A DNA stretch of 64,000 nucleotides from a bacterium D16-34 (GCA_003612515.1 RAZB01000001.1:310001-374000), one strand, 5' to 3'; counted from the stretch's first letter, positions 41,113 through 50,860 are shown. Notes: generated from the sequence alone by a model not told the origin. Made by a program: numbers and translations.

Positions 41113-41663
41113 TATGCCACCTCGCTTTCATTTGTGGCTGCATCTTGTGAGCCCGAAGTGGTCGCGATGCCAGGAGTTGCTTGAGCAGCATCAACCTCTG
41201 CAGAGGTGTTAGACACATAACACGCCGTCTGCAGCGAATAAAGCGTTTCGCCCTCAAACACAACGGTAATAAGTGCGCGATACAGCGTGCCAGCCGCCAT
41301 GGCCTCTGGCGTCACATCGCAGCGCACGGTAAAGATTTCAGTTTCGGGGGAATCAGCTGTTGAGGTGCGCCCCGCAAGACCTGTCGCTACACTCACGTCA
41401 TGCGCGCCGTATACCCTCGTAGGGTCGGCAGCAAAAAGCTCAGCTTCATTGGCTGCAAGAGTTAGGGCTTGTTCTTGACGTGTATTGGCAATGCCAATCT
41501 CGTTCGCGGAACCAAACATGCTCATAAACAGCGCCAAACACGCTGCCAAAAACACGAGCAGTATAAGCGCCTCCACAACAAAGGCCGCTCCCGACCACGA
41601 AGCATATCGAGTTTTTTGCACGCGAGCTTGTGGGCGCTCCCACGCTTTTGCACTAACTTGCAT
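41112..41663 (-). CDS. Pilus-cluster single-helix protein (183 aa)
   Basis: The product begins MQVSAKAWERPQARVQKTRY and has one helix, FVVEALILLVFLAACLALFM, preceded by SGAA. A glutamate at position five of the hydrophobic segment is reminiscent of pseudopilins. The rest is a mainly beta extracellular domain (VSVATGLAG, ETLYSLQTACYVSN). The start at 41663 has GGGAGGTGAGG upstream, which excludes a longer frame. It overlaps the previous gene by 11 bases and the next by one, within the pilus operon. Function as a minor pseudopilin is inferred from layout. Confidence 0.65.
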   Translation of the reverse strand: MQVSAKAWERPQARVQKTRYASWSGAAFVVEALILLVFLAACLALFMSMFGSANEIGIANTRQEQALTLAANEAELFAADPTRVYGAHDVSVATGLAGRTSTADSPETEIFTVRCDVTPEAMAAGTLYRALITVVFEGETLYSLQTACYVSNTSAEVDAAQATPGIATTSGSQDAATNESEVA

Positions 41664-42204
41664 GCGCCTCACCTCCCGCCTCGGTTCGCAATGCCACAAC
41701 AGCAGAGCCGTCATCGGTCTCAACGGTAACCACGCCGTCATCTATGGTGAAGTCAAACAGCTCTGATGCCACAATGACGGTGGCTTTGGTGGGGTCATAG
41801 GGCGCATCTGCCAACGAATACTCTTGCACTATGTTGCCTTCGTACTGATAAATACGCGTTTCAAATTCGCCTGTTGCGAAACGTTCAGTCAGCACCAAAG
41901 CCCGACCTTCAGGACCTTCACCTTCGCCGATAGCGCCAACTGCATCATCTGCGCGAATATAATTCGCCAAAAGGTTGACCGCCAAACGACTATCATCAGA
42001 AATGTCACGCATGGTGGTAAGCGCACTATAGACTTTCGTGCCAGCCACAATAGCAATCAACAACGTGACAATGAACAGGGCGAACAGAAGCCCGGTAAAC
42101 ACTCTGTTGAGATCTCGCTTTTGGTGGCTTTTGTCATCGAGTGCACTCACCGAGGCAACCGATGATTGTACGACTTCCAAAAATTGTGTATCTGGGCTGC
42201 TCAT
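41653..42204 (-). CDS. DUF4860-like pilus-cluster protein (183 aa)
   Basis: A short cytoplasmic start is followed by a helix (VFTGLLFALFIVTLLIAIVA) and a domain with VYSALTTMRDISDDSRLAVN and LANYIRADD. A beta-rich end (FDFTIDDGVVTVETDDGSAV) closes it. This pattern matches DUF4860-type proteins found in Actinobacteria type IV pilus-like clusters, where they accompany pseudopilins. It overlaps neighbours by four and 11 bases. The role is unknown; a pilus tip or alignment subunit is plausible. Confidence 0.65.
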   Translation of the reverse strand: MSSPDTQFLEVVQSSVASVSALDDKSHQKRDLNRVFTGLLFALFIVTLLIAIVAGTKVYSALTTMRDISDDSRLAVNLLANYIRADDAVGAIGEGEGPEGRALVLTERFATGEFETRIYQYEGNIVQEYSLADAPYDPTKATVIVASELFDFTIDDGVVTVETDDGSAVVALRTEAGGEAHAS

Positions 42205-42527
42205 CGAGGCACCACCACCACACTCGGAATCACGTTATTCGCGAAAACCTCATAGGTAATCACATAGTCTTGCTCGTTAATGCGAAGACCGTAGTTCTCT
42301 TCGAGATACTGAAGCGTCTGCGGATACGAGCCTTCAATTGCGCAGCATTGCATAGCCGCATCCAAAATGGCTTCGCGCACCGAAGCAGCGCTTTGCTGGC
42401 GCGCTTGAGCAGATGCCGTGCTAAAAGCAAAACTTGCAAGCACCACAACGAGCACCGCCAACACCACCGCGCAGATGATGTTTCGCCGCTTGCGCACGAT
42501 GTCTTTATGTGTCAGTTCGCGATACAT
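42201..42527 (-). CDS. Pilus-cluster single-helix protein (108 aa)
   Basis: The ATG at 42527 gives MYRELTHKDIVRKRRNIICA, a basic start leading directly into a hydrophobic helix (VVLAVLVVVLASFAFSTA). A helical region follows that carries CCAIEGSYPQTLQYLEENYG, and a final beta strand. The EGSYPQTLQYLEENYGLRI segment resembles the pilin-like regions in which small prepilins wrap a helix onto strands. It lies four bases after the PilC-like gene. An upstream start in the same frame would overlap that gene and is unlikely. Confidence 0.65.
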   Translation of the reverse strand: MYRELTHKDIVRKRRNIICAVVLAVLVVVLASFAFSTASAQARQQSAASVREAILDAAMQCCAIEGSYPQTLQYLEENYGLRINEQDYVITYEVFANNVIPSVVVVPR

Positions 42528-42531
42528 TGCG

Positions 42532-43584
42532 CTACCCAATCGATCCCATAATGCCAATGAGCGGCAGCATGACCGAGATAAGCGTGGCACCTACCGCAAT
42601 GGTCAAAAACGCTGCAAGAGCAGGTTCTGTTGCATCAACCACCCTATCAAGCTGATCTACCGCATCATCGAAAAACGTTGACGAAAGCCTGTCGAGCACC
42701 TCTTCTAAACTGCCCGATCGCATGCCGATAGTGAGCATACGAGCATACACTGGCTCAAAGATTTCGTGCTTGCTAATTGCTTGCGCCAAAGAAAGCGGAT
42801 GCGCCGGATCAATCATAGATGCGTACGCCGCTTGCACCTTTTCGCGCAGTTGCGGATGATCAATAGTTGCCAATGCCTCATGCATAGCATCATCGGTATT
42901 AACACCCGATGCGGTGTAAGTTGAAAGCGCCGAAGTAAAGCGCGACAAGGCAAGCTGATACATGGCTCGTTTGGTGAAAGGCAGCTTTTCGAATAAAGCC
43001 AGAATTGCCTCTCTGCCACCTTCAGACTTGCTCGCGACAACACCTACCAGCGCAAACACGGTACCCACCAATACAACGGCAAGCGCGATCCAGCCTATGA
43101 CCAAAGAGGCATCCACTGCGGCAAACGAGCCCGACGTCAACCCTCCTGTAAGCGAGTCATACACTTGCACAAATACGGGCAGAATGACCGCAACCGTAAA
43201 TGCCAAAATGACGCTCATGACGCACAAGAGCGCAGCAGGATAACCAATGCTTGAGCGGATTTTGGTGAAAAGGCGATCTTCCTCGTCGTAGTACACGCTC
43301 AGCGAACGAAGAACCTGTTCAAGGCGACCAGATTGTTCGCCAATTGAAACCATGTCCAGGGCATATTGCGGAAATGCTTGCGTGGCGCGCATGGCAGAGG
43401 AGAGCGATTCGCCATCGGTCAAGCGCGCATACATCACGTCACAGGCACGCTTAAAAGGCGTATCTGCCATGTTTTCAGAAAGCATATGAACCGCTTCGTC
43501 GGTTTGAATGCCTGCTGACTGCATCAGCGCAACGCTTTCGCAAAACGCACTCAGCGCGCCGCTTTCTAGCAGTGTCTTTGCCAT
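42532..43584 (-). CDS. PilC/GspF-family inner-membrane platform protein
   Basis: The 350-residue protein has the duplicated T2SF domain of PilC/GspF proteins: FCESVALMQSAGIQTDEAVHML and MVSIGEQSGRLEQVLRSLS in the first half, LSRFTSALSTYTASGVNTDD and MLTIGMRSGSLEEVLDRLS in the second, with three membrane helices between and after. The platform anchors the pilus machine and contacts its ATPases. It is the first gene of the pilus operon, transcribed towards pilT. It is shorter than classical PilC (about 400), lacking the N-terminal tail. Confidence 0.88.
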   Translation of the reverse strand: MAKTLLESGALSAFCESVALMQSAGIQTDEAVHMLSENMADTPFKRACDVMYARLTDGESLSSAMRATQAFPQYALDMVSIGEQSGRLEQVLRSLSVYYDEEDRLFTKIRSSIGYPAALLCVMSVILAFTVAVILPVFVQVYDSLTGGLTSGSFAAVDASLVIGWIALAVVLVGTVFALVGVVASKSEGGREAILALFEKLPFTKRAMYQLALSRFTSALSTYTASGVNTDDAMHEALATIDHPQLREKVQAAYASMIDPAHPLSLAQAISKHEIFEPVYARMLTIGMRSGSLEEVLDRLSSTFFDDAVDQLDRVVDATEPALAAFLTIAVGATLISVMLPLIGIMGSIG

Positions 43585-43642
43585 TGGTAACGCTCCTTGC
43601 CTCTCATCGGCTGTAGTGTATACGCTACAGCTTCACCCTCAC

Positions 43643-44671
43643 TTAATATACGTATCGATCGGTATAGGTGGTTCCATCACCCACCGTGCTTCCGCCTCCG
43701 GAAGCCGCAAACGTCGTGTCAATCCGGGTCCAAGTGTCCGGATTAATGGTTATCTGTACGCTCACCCATTGCCCATCAAGGTAGACCATATTCCATGCAT
43801 GATAGAGATTATCAGGAGACACGTATCCTGTAATAATCTGACACGGAATGCCTAAACTGCGAAACATTGCAGCTGCAAGCGACGCATAATCAAAGCAAAC
43901 GCCACTCTTTGACGAAAGCGTATCGTCTGGATGCGGATAGTACCCAGTCGTTTGTGCAAGTTCGGCTGCTTTTCCCGTGTCATAGCTGATAGATTCAGTG
44001 ATCCACTCATAAATAGCACGCGCCACATCACCTTCGTTTTGAGCGCCTTGCGCTAATTCACGCGCCTTTTTGACGCAAGCGCTGTCATCGGTGTAGTCGC
44101 AATAAATATTCGGACGCAAAAACGGCACGAATTGGTTTTCAAGCGCTACATCAATCGTGGTAGAAAACACCTCTACATAGTTGTTGCCTGAGGTGTTTTG
44201 CAATACCGCAAGCGTATACGAACCATCGCCCATGTTAAGCGGACAGATAATAGGTGTACCGTCTCCGGAAAGATCGTAGTTATAGCTCATCTCTCCTTTG
44301 ATCACCTGAAACTTCAGCTTTGCAGCATTTTGCGCCGATGCTCCGACATAACCAAGCGATGCATTTGACGTGTCAATGAGCGCATCGTTTGCACCGATAG
44401 CTGCATTTGCATCAAACGTTGCCGTCTCAATTGAAGCAGGCATCTCAAAAGCAGGGCCAGACGTTTCACCTGCATCAAGTTCGCCGCCCTCACTTGTTTG
44501 GTTAGAAGTGCTTGAAATGTCACCCGATGATGAATTCGACGTTTGTGGCTCTTGTGGCTGAGACCCATCACTCGACCCACCCGAACAAGCGCATAAACAC
44601 ATACTAAGCAGCAAAGCAAATGCCACTAGCGTACAGCGTTGTATGCGTGTTGCGGTGAGCACGACTGACAT
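43643..44671 (-). CDS. Transglutaminase-like domain lipoprotein
   Basis: The 342-residue protein starts with a lipoprotein signal (LVAFALLLSMCLCACSGGSS) and a serine-rich linker. A beta domain precedes a transglutaminase-like fold: cysteine in SSKSGVCFDYASLAAAMFRS, histidine in DNLYHAWNMVYLDGQW and aspartate-region INPDTWTRIDTTFAAS complete the Cys-His-Asp triad. Such exported proteins act as cysteine proteases or cross-linkers on the cell surface. It sits between the pilus operon and signalling genes on the same strand. An inverted repeat CTGTAG/CTACAG near 43610-43629 separates it from the PilC-like gene. Confidence 0.85.
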   Translation of the reverse strand: MSVVLTATRIQRCTLVAFALLLSMCLCACSGGSSDGSQPQEPQTSNSSSGDISSTSNQTSEGGELDAGETSGPAFEMPASIETATFDANAAIGANDALIDTSNASLGYVGASAQNAAKLKFQVIKGEMSYNYDLSGDGTPIICPLNMGDGSYTLAVLQNTSGNNYVEVFSTTIDVALENQFVPFLRPNIYCDYTDDSACVKKARELAQGAQNEGDVARAIYEWITESISYDTGKAAELAQTTGYYPHPDDTLSSKSGVCFDYASLAAAMFRSLGIPCQIITGYVSPDNLYHAWNMVYLDGQWVSVQITINPDTWTRIDTTFAASGGGSTVGDGTTYTDRYVY

Positions 44672-44676
44672 GTAAG

Positions 44677-45054
44677 CTAACTCAATTCAGCCGAAATCAC
44701 GCCAATAATGAGCTCGTAAGCATCTTTTGTCTGGTCTAGCAAAGCCGGTGCGGCTTCCAAGTTGGCCGGATTGCCATTTTCGTCTGGGCGAAGCGCATCA
44801 GCGAGCGCTGAACTTGCTTCACACAACGGCGTAAAGCCCAAGTCGCGTCCAATTCCTTTGAGGGTATGAGCCGCGCGAAATGCCTCTGCGTTATCTTTCG
44901 ACTCCCAAGAATCAATTAGCAGCTGAAAGCTGGTGTCTTGTATAAAAATACCCATAAACTTTTTGATGCGATCATCAGTCAGCAGACGCCCACGGACACC
45001 TTCTAAGTCTCCGCCGAATTGCTCATAGCAGCTTTCAAGCGACATGTCGCTCAA
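44677..45054 (-). CDS. HPt (histidine phosphotransfer) domain protein
   Basis: The 125-residue protein is a four-helix HPt module with the phosphorylatable histidine in FRAAHTLKGIGRDLGF (about residue 62) and the accompanying LCEASSALADALR helix. HPt proteins relay phosphate between hybrid kinases and response regulators. The receiver/HD-GYP/GGDEF protein upstream on the same strand is the obvious partner. No hybrid histidine kinase is in the vicinity. It lies 45 bases after that gene and is probably in its operon. Confidence 0.88.
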   Translation of the reverse strand: MSDMSLESCYEQFGGDLEGVRGRLLTDDRIKKFMGIFIQDTSFQLLIDSWESKDNAEAFRAAHTLKGIGRDLGFTPLCEASSALADALRPDENGNPANLEAAPALLDQTKDAYELIIGVISAELS

Positions 45055-45099
45055 CTCCTCTCAACCAGGTCAAAGCCAAATCTGCCCATTTGCTTTGCC

Positions 45100-47217
45100 T
45101 TACTTGGTAGCGCCTTTCTCATCCTGCAAATCAGCCAGATCAATTGCAGATAACGCAGTATCTTTTACATCAAACTCCACAAGCATGTCTTCCATGTCGT
45201 CATAGAAGGCATATTGACCACGGCCGGCACGCTTCACCGCATAGAGAGCCTGATCGGCATGACGAAACATCGTGTCATAATCTGCCGACTCGCCACGAGC
45301 AAGCGCCACTCCCATACTAATGGAAATCTTGAATCCTTCAAATTCTCCACCAATAGAATCATAAATACGCGCAATTGGAGCCCGCGGATCTGTATTGAGC
45401 TCCATGCACATCAAAAATTCGTCACCACCAACGCGTGCTACGATGTCATTATCGCGAACACTGTCTTTAAGCTGGGTGGCTAGATATCGTAACACCTGAT
45501 CTCCAAACAGGTGTCCCCAGGTATCGTTGGCTTGCTTGAAGTTATCCAAGTCAATGAGCATGAAAACAAAGGTGTGATCGGGGTGTGCCTCCATGCGCTC
45601 AACAATTGTTTTGCGCGCAAAAGCATGATTGGTAAGTCCGGTCAGCTGGTCGTGCGTTGCTTTATGCTGCAACTCAACCATGTGCTGGTGGCTTTCATGA
45701 ATATCAACCATCTTGCCAATGGAGCCGGTATAGGCAGGAATATCATCATTTGACCAGATAGCATGCGCAGTAAAGTGATACCAGCGCATCTTCCCGTCAA
45801 CCATGCCCTCAAAGTCCATGCGCACAATTGGATCTTCTGGTGTTGTATTGCGAAGAGCATCGTGCACTTGCTCAAGCACCTCTTCGCCAAACGCTTCCAA
45901 AATGCGCTTATCGTGATAAGGGTCTTTTATGACCTGCTCGCTGTTCAGTTCGCTATGACCCCAGTCCGACACCACCATCATAGGCGGATCCTCGGTGTAT
46001 TCATACTGAGTTTCATTAGACATAGAGGCGAAGAATCGGTACTTCATTCGCTCGTATTCCAGCATTGACAACGTGCGCGAAGATGCTGCCGTATACTCAG
46101 GACGCGCGACACTTTCAACAATACGGTCAACCGTGCGATTTGAATGATCCGTAAGTGATGTTGTTCCAAGCTGCCCGCGAATTTCTTCGGAGCACTCTTG
46201 GAAGCACTCGAGCAAAAATGGATTGAACTGGCCGCATTCGCCATTCAAAATCATATCCATTGCTTTTTCGTGCGAATAGGCATCCTTGTAAACACGCTTG
46301 CTCGTCAAAGCATCGTAGACATCTGCCAGCGCCACCGCTTGTGCAGAAATGGGAATCTCATCACCTTTTAAGCCGTCAGGATATCCGCGGCCATCATAGC
46401 GCTCATGGTGCCATCTACAAATCTCATAAGCCACCTTAACAAGCGGCTCATCTTGATAAAGAGGCAAGTCATCAAGCATTTGTGCGCCAATAATGGTATG
46501 GGTTTTCATGCGCTCAAATTCTTCGTCGGTGAGCCTGCCTGGCTTGTTGAGCACTTCATCAGGAATAGAAATTTTGCCAATGTCATGAAGCGCCGAAGCC
46601 ATAGAAATCAGCGAGATTTGCTCTGTGGTCAAGTTGTATTGGTTGGTTCGTTTAGCAATCTGGTGCAGCAATATGTCGGTCATCGTGCTTACATGCAAAA
46701 CATGCATGCCGCTTTCGCCATTGCGAAATTCAACGATGTGACCCAAAACCGCAACCATGAGGCTGTTGCCTTTTTCGCGCTCATGAATTTGATCAGCCAC
46801 CATGCCCACTAGTGCGCGGTGCTTCGCATAAAGCATGAGCGTGTTGTTAACGCGACGTCGAACAATATTCGCATCGAACGGACGACTGATAAAATCGGTA
46901 ACGCCCAGTTCATAGGCGCGTTCAATATACGATGATGCCTTTTCAGACGACACCATAATGACGGGGATTTCTTTAATCCAGTCATTTTTGTTCATGACGG
47001 CAAGCACTTCAAAGCCGTCCATTTCAGGCATGACTATGTCCAACAAAACGAGTGAAATCGCCGAGCCCATGGTTTGGATATAGCCCACACCTTCAAGACC
47101 ATTTTCGGCCTCAATAATGTTGTATTCTTCGCCAATCATATCCGCCAACAGTGCGCGGTTCATGGCTGAATCATCTACGATGAGAATTGTTTGCTTTGCA
47201 TCCGCAGCGGAGTGCAT
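45100..47217 (-). CDS. Receiver - HD-GYP - PAS-like - GGDEF cyclic-di-GMP protein (705 aa)
   Basis: Domains in order are as follows. A receiver spans residues 8-125, with the phospho-acceptor in LVLLDIVMPEMDG. An HD-GYP phosphodiesterase spans about 150-345, with SALHDIGKISIPDEVLNKPG and WHHERYDGRGYPDGL complete. A PAS-like region lies near 400-520. A GGDEF cyclase follows, with ARVGGDEFLM and an I-site RDND five residues before it. Both active sites look intact, so one chain could make and destroy cyclic-di-GMP under phospho-control. It is linked to an HPt gene and lies upstream of the pilus cluster, which is a common target of this messenger. The start ATG 47217 follows AGGGAGGCTC. Confidence 0.92.
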   Translation of the reverse strand: MHSAADAKQTILIVDDSAMNRALLADMIGEEYNIIEAENGLEGVGYIQTMGSAISLVLLDIVMPEMDGFEVLAVMNKNDWIKEIPVIMVSSEKASSYIERAYELGVTDFISRPFDANIVRRRVNNTLMLYAKHRALVGMVADQIHEREKGNSLMVAVLGHIVEFRNGESGMHVLHVSTMTDILLHQIAKRTNQYNLTTEQISLISMASALHDIGKISIPDEVLNKPGRLTDEEFERMKTHTIIGAQMLDDLPLYQDEPLVKVAYEICRWHHERYDGRGYPDGLKGDEIPISAQAVALADVYDALTSKRVYKDAYSHEKAMDMILNGECGQFNPFLLECFQECSEEIRGQLGTTSLTDHSNRTVDRIVESVARPEYTAASSRTLSMLEYERMKYRFFASMSNETQYEYTEDPPMMVVSDWGHSELNSEQVIKDPYHDKRILEAFGEEVLEQVHDALRNTTPEDPIVRMDFEGMVDGKMRWYHFTAHAIWSNDDIPAYTGSIGKMVDIHESHQHMVELQHKATHDQLTGLTNHAFARKTIVERMEAHPDHTFVFMLIDLDNFKQANDTWGHLFGDQVLRYLATQLKDSVRDNDIVARVGGDEFLMCMELNTDPRAPIARIYDSIGGEFEGFKISISMGVALARGESADYDTMFRHADQALYAVKRAGRGQYAFYDDMEDMLVEFDVKDTALSAIDLADLQDEKGATK

Positions 47218-47224
47218 GAAAATG

Positions 47225-47420
47225 AGCCTCCCTCAACAACCTCGCTGGTATGTAGGCTGTTTTGCTTCCCCGAAGCCGCTATTCCAGGCAGAAAATATCA
47301 CGTAACCTCATAAAGGCAGTTTATGCCTTAGCACTGGAGCCGGGGCAGCACTAGCAAGAAGAGCTTGTACGCTTTCCATACTAGGCATACCCCGGCTTTT
47401 CACCAGTATTTACCCCAAAT
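47225..47420 (-). promoter_or_regulatory. Structured 5' leader upstream of the HD-GYP/GGDEF gene
   Basis: Read towards the gene, the leader has a long stem (AAGCCGGGG/CCCCGGCTCC), then AAGGCA/TGCCTTT followed by GAGGTTACG, then a GGCTTCGGGGAAGCAAAACAGCC segment. Such structure before a cyclic-di-GMP gene invites a riboswitch search, but I could not match it convincingly to a known class. The stretch 47218-47554 contains no protein gene. Confidence 0.4.
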
Positions 47421-47554
47421 GCAGTATAACCTATACGCATCCGTATTTTGTGTAGAAACCACTCTTTTAAGTGAACCTAAAGCGACAAAATCTGGGAAAG
47501 TATTCTTAAGCCTGATTCCTGGCTTCATCTCGTTTTTTCTAGAGAGTCTGAAAT

Positions 47555-49057
47555 CTAGGATTGTTCGCTTGCGAGAGAATTTGTGAGCTCTATCAACTCT
47601 TGTTTAGTGCTGACGGCGAACTTTTGATAGATGTGTCGCGTATGACCTTTAACCGTGCTGTGAGACAAACAGAAACGTTCTTCAATTGCAGGCAAACTAT
47701 ATCCCTGCACTAATAGCTCAAAGATTTCTACTTCTCGAGGTGTCAATTTGTGCGAGTGAGCCAATTTATGCAGAAAATCCGAGCGATCAATTTTCCATTG
47801 CGGACCATTATTTGAAGCAGGAGGAGCCTCATCTATTTCGGGGATATCCCTAAAATCGAAGTCACCCACGGGCTTTCGCATAAGCAGCAGACCAACCGAA
47901 AGCATGTAGATAACCATCAACACCAAGGCCGTCATAGAAAGCGCTCCAGCTGTCATTTGCTTCTCAAGAAGAGCAGCTATGGGGGCAGCAATCAACAGAA
48001 GCATATTCATAAGCAACCATCCACAGAGAAATGTCATCAAAGAATCTGTGGTGTTTTTACGCCCTATTTCAAAAAGTGCGATCCATATGATGGTGTAAAA
48101 GAACGTCCAGCTAGCCTGAACGATTGAGACCGAGAGCACCCTCAAGATAGGTCCTTGAGCTGGGAGGAGAACCACACCCACAGAGGTTAATAAAAGAAGC
48201 GGTACCATTATTTGTCGGACGCTTGGACAAAAGTGCCTTCGCGCAAGATACCAAACTAATAGCAACATTCCGACTACCCGAACACCAGCGAGAGACCACA
48301 GAGATAACAAAGGATTGTTATTAGGGAAGTCGAAAAAGACGAGGATACGAAAGAGCATAGCATAACAGCCCATTAAAACCACGAGGGCTGCAGGCAGCAT
48401 TCCAAACATTAGCTCAAATGTTTTGCGTGGCGATCTGCTGTTGGAGTCGCAGGTGCCTTGCTCAGAAAAACACAAAGACGAGTTGGCTTGATTGTCTTTG
48501 GAAGTTTCGATATCTGTTGGTATCAAAAGCGGGAAACAGCTTGCACAAATAATGAGAAGGAAAAAGGGTCCTTGCAACGCGAAAGGAAGCACGTCAATCA
48601 CAACGAAGTAAATCACAGCTAATAATGCGCTTACCGCAATAGTTTTGTTTCGTTGTGTTCGCGCTAACTTGGAGAGAAAAAATCCCCAATACGCGAGAAC
48701 ATAAGCATGAGAAATTCCAATTAATATTTGACTTATCGCATAGAAAACTACTGTGTTTGAACCATACAGCATGAGCGAGCTTCCGGCACAGAGCAAAACA
48801 GAAGCAGTGACCAGAAAGCGCTTTGCGAAAATATGAATTCCCTTTGCCAAAAGGAAAACCATGACAGCCAAAGCAACAACGGAAAGAATACGCGCGAGCC
48901 AGAGTACCATAAAGGGATAGTTCTCGATTGCGGCATAAGACAATGAGAAGTCTGGGGTTTTGCGCAAGAGACCAAGTGAAGCGATCTGGAAACTAAAGCA
49001 GAGAAACTGTGCGGTTTGCTTCGCCGTTTTTCCTGGTAAAAGGTCGCTTAATACCAT
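47555..49057 (-). CDS. Membrane-bound LuxR-type transcriptional regulator (3)
   Basis: The 500-residue protein has about twelve hydrophobic segments, a short linker and a LuxR domain: HKLTPREVEIFELLVQGYSL, then IEERFCLSHSTVKGHTRHIY and an end in STKQELIELTNSLA. It is divergent from the flavoprotein gene at 49244, with a 186-base shared promoter region, repeating the pairing seen with LuxR (1), (4) and (5). It probably senses a substrate or quinone-linked signal through its membrane part; the signal is unknown. Confidence 0.85.
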   Translation of the reverse strand: MVLSDLLPGKTAKQTAQFLCFSFQIASLGLLRKTPDFSLSYAAIENYPFMVLWLARILSVVALAVMVFLLAKGIHIFAKRFLVTASVLLCAGSSLMLYGSNTVVFYAISQILIGISHAYVLAYWGFFLSKLARTQRNKTIAVSALLAVIYFVVIDVLPFALQGPFFLLIICASCFPLLIPTDIETSKDNQANSSLCFSEQGTCDSNSRSPRKTFELMFGMLPAALVVLMGCYAMLFRILVFFDFPNNNPLLSLWSLAGVRVVGMLLLVWYLARRHFCPSVRQIMVPLLLLTSVGVVLLPAQGPILRVLSVSIVQASWTFFYTIIWIALFEIGRKNTTDSLMTFLCGWLLMNMLLLIAAPIAALLEKQMTAGALSMTALVLMVIYMLSVGLLLMRKPVGDFDFRDIPEIDEAPPASNNGPQWKIDRSDFLHKLAHSHKLTPREVEIFELLVQGYSLPAIEERFCLSHSTVKGHTRHIYQKFAVSTKQELIELTNSLASEQS

Positions 49058-49243
49058 TACCCACCCCTTTAGGTCGATATGACCCCACAGCGCAAATCGG
49101 CTAAAACCAACCTATTGGGACGGTTATTTTAACCAAATGCCAAGCCATACTCATTTGCAGCGGGGTTCGCAGCGGCGTGATGGGCAAATCGGTCTGTTGC
49201 GATACCCCGTGAAGGCAACAAATTCTAAGGAAGGGATAATACC

Positions 49244-50860
49244 ATGAACATGTCTCGTCGTCGATTCTTGAAGGGAGCAGCTCTCGGAACTGCCAGTATG
49301 GGAGCACTGTCCGCAGGGCTTTTGAGCGGATGCGCACCTCAAAACAGCACAGAAGGCGCTTCTGGGGAAAGCAATGCGTCTGCAGAAAAAAACACTGCCA
49401 ACGACTATCCGGTTCTGAAGCAGAGTTCTATGGACGCACCTACTGAGTCTTTCGAGGGCGATGTAGTAGTACTTGGCTGTGGACCTGGTGGTATTGCTTG
49501 TTCAACTCGACTTGCTGAGCAGGGCGCAAAGGTTCTCCTCGTTGAGAAGACAGACAAAATCGGCGGAACAGGTACAGTAGCTTCGGGCAACTGCTATATC
49601 TCTCTCAATTCTAAATTTCAGCTTGATCAAGGCTTCGAGGCTGACATTCCAGCCTTCTATGAAGAGTGGCTGGTAGCTGTTCACTATCATTGCGATCACG
49701 GTATCCTGAGCACCTATCTGCGCAACTGCGGCGAAACCGTAGACTGGTTAATGGATTATGGCTTCGACTTTGAAATGAGAGAGCATCCCGCGGTACCGGG
49801 CTTGCAGGGCTTTGCCTATCGTATTTCTCAACCGAAAAAGGATAGTGGCGTTCGCGAAAAGGCATACAACGCTATGGTTGACAAAGTGAAAGAGGCAGGT
49901 GGCGCTTTCCATACCGGCTGCACAGGCACAACGCTCATCCTCGACGATGATGGCGCGGTAGTAGGTCTTCGTGCCGAACGTGGTTCCGACACGGTTGACT
50001 TCATGGGCAAGGCCGTTGTAATTGCAACCGGTGGCTATGCTGCCAATCGCGAGATGATCAACGAGTACTGCAAGGTTCCGCTGCTTGGTCGCGACCCGGT
50101 CCTCAACAATGGCGAGGGCGCCCAGATGTCATGGGCCGCTGGAGCTAAGAAACCTTGGAATCTCGGCATCCTCTGCGTTGATACTCGTTATCCTATTGAC
50201 GAAAACTACAACACCTACGACACGGGACTTCGCCCTCTCGGCACCAAAAGTGACGTGCTTCAGGTGGATCAGCTAGGCAAGCGCTTCCATTCAGAGTCTG
50301 CTTTCTGGTGGGTGCCAACCTATGGTGGCGCGAATGCCGTCGAGTACGATCAACCCTGGATCTTTACGATCGTCGACCAAAAAGCAATGGATGATTTGGC
50401 TGCCGACAATTCTAATGTAACCGAGGATTACCTGGAGTCCATGATTGGCGCGGGCGTGCTCTTCAAGGGTGATACTGTTGAAGAACTCGCTGCCGCTGCA
50501 GGATGGGATCCTGAAGTATTCGCTAATCAATTCAAGGACTACAACGATTTGTGCAAGGCTGGCGAAGACCCCATCTTCTTCAAGCCCGCCGAAGATCTCG
50601 TAGAGTATGGCGAAGGCCCTTACTACGCTGTGCGTTTGGCACCAACACCGTTTGGTACCTGCGGAGACTTGTGCGTGACTACAGACATGGAGGTCTGTGG
50701 CACGGAGCCGGGTTCTGTAGTTAAAGGTCTGTATGCTGTAGGCACTGAAACAGTTGGAACAATGCACAACGATTACTATTGGGCTCTTGGACAGACCGTG
50801 GGCTGGGCGCATACTTCTGGTCGCCTAGCCGGCGAAGCTATTGCCAAGTCAATCCTCTAA
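49244..50860 (+). CDS. Tat-exported FAD-binding reductase, fumarate-reductase flavoprotein-like (2)
   Basis: The 538-residue protein starts MNMSRRRFLKGAALGTASMG, a Tat signal with a lipobox (LLSGC). FAD-binding GDVVVLGCGPGGIACSTRLA follows, with the second nucleotide motif VVIATGGYAANREMINE. The C-terminal half ends VKGLYAVGTETVGTMHNDYY. It lacks FMN-binding and haem domains. In the active-site region, HSESAFWWVPTYGG differs from the other three paralogues of this window, so the acceptor probably differs. An AAGGAAGGGATAATACC ribosome site precedes the ATG at 49244. The divergent LuxR gene is its likely regulator. Confidence 0.85.
   Translation: MNMSRRRFLKGAALGTASMGALSAGLLSGCAPQNSTEGASGESNASAEKNTANDYPVLKQSSMDAPTESFEGDVVVLGCGPGGIACSTRLAEQGAKVLLVEKTDKIGGTGTVASGNCYISLNSKFQLDQGFEADIPAFYEEWLVAVHYHCDHGILSTYLRNCGETVDWLMDYGFDFEMREHPAVPGLQGFAYRISQPKKDSGVREKAYNAMVDKVKEAGGAFHTGCTGTTLILDDDGAVVGLRAERGSDTVDFMGKAVVIATGGYAANREMINEYCKVPLLGRDPVLNNGEGAQMSWAAGAKKPWNLGILCVDTRYPIDENYNTYDTGLRPLGTKSDVLQVDQLGKRFHSESAFWWVPTYGGANAVEYDQPWIFTIVDQKAMDDLAADNSNVTEDYLESMIGAGVLFKGDTVEELAAAAGWDPEVFANQFKDYNDLCKAGEDPIFFKPAEDLVEYGEGPYYAVRLAPTPFGTCGDLCVTTDMEVCGTEPGSVVKGLYAVGTETVGTMHNDYYWALGQTVGWAHTSGRLAGEAIAKSIL

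Noticed and set aside
47225-47420. A confident call of a cyclic-di-GMP riboswitch
   Set aside because: The conserved core of known classes could not be aligned by eye; kept only as a structured leader.
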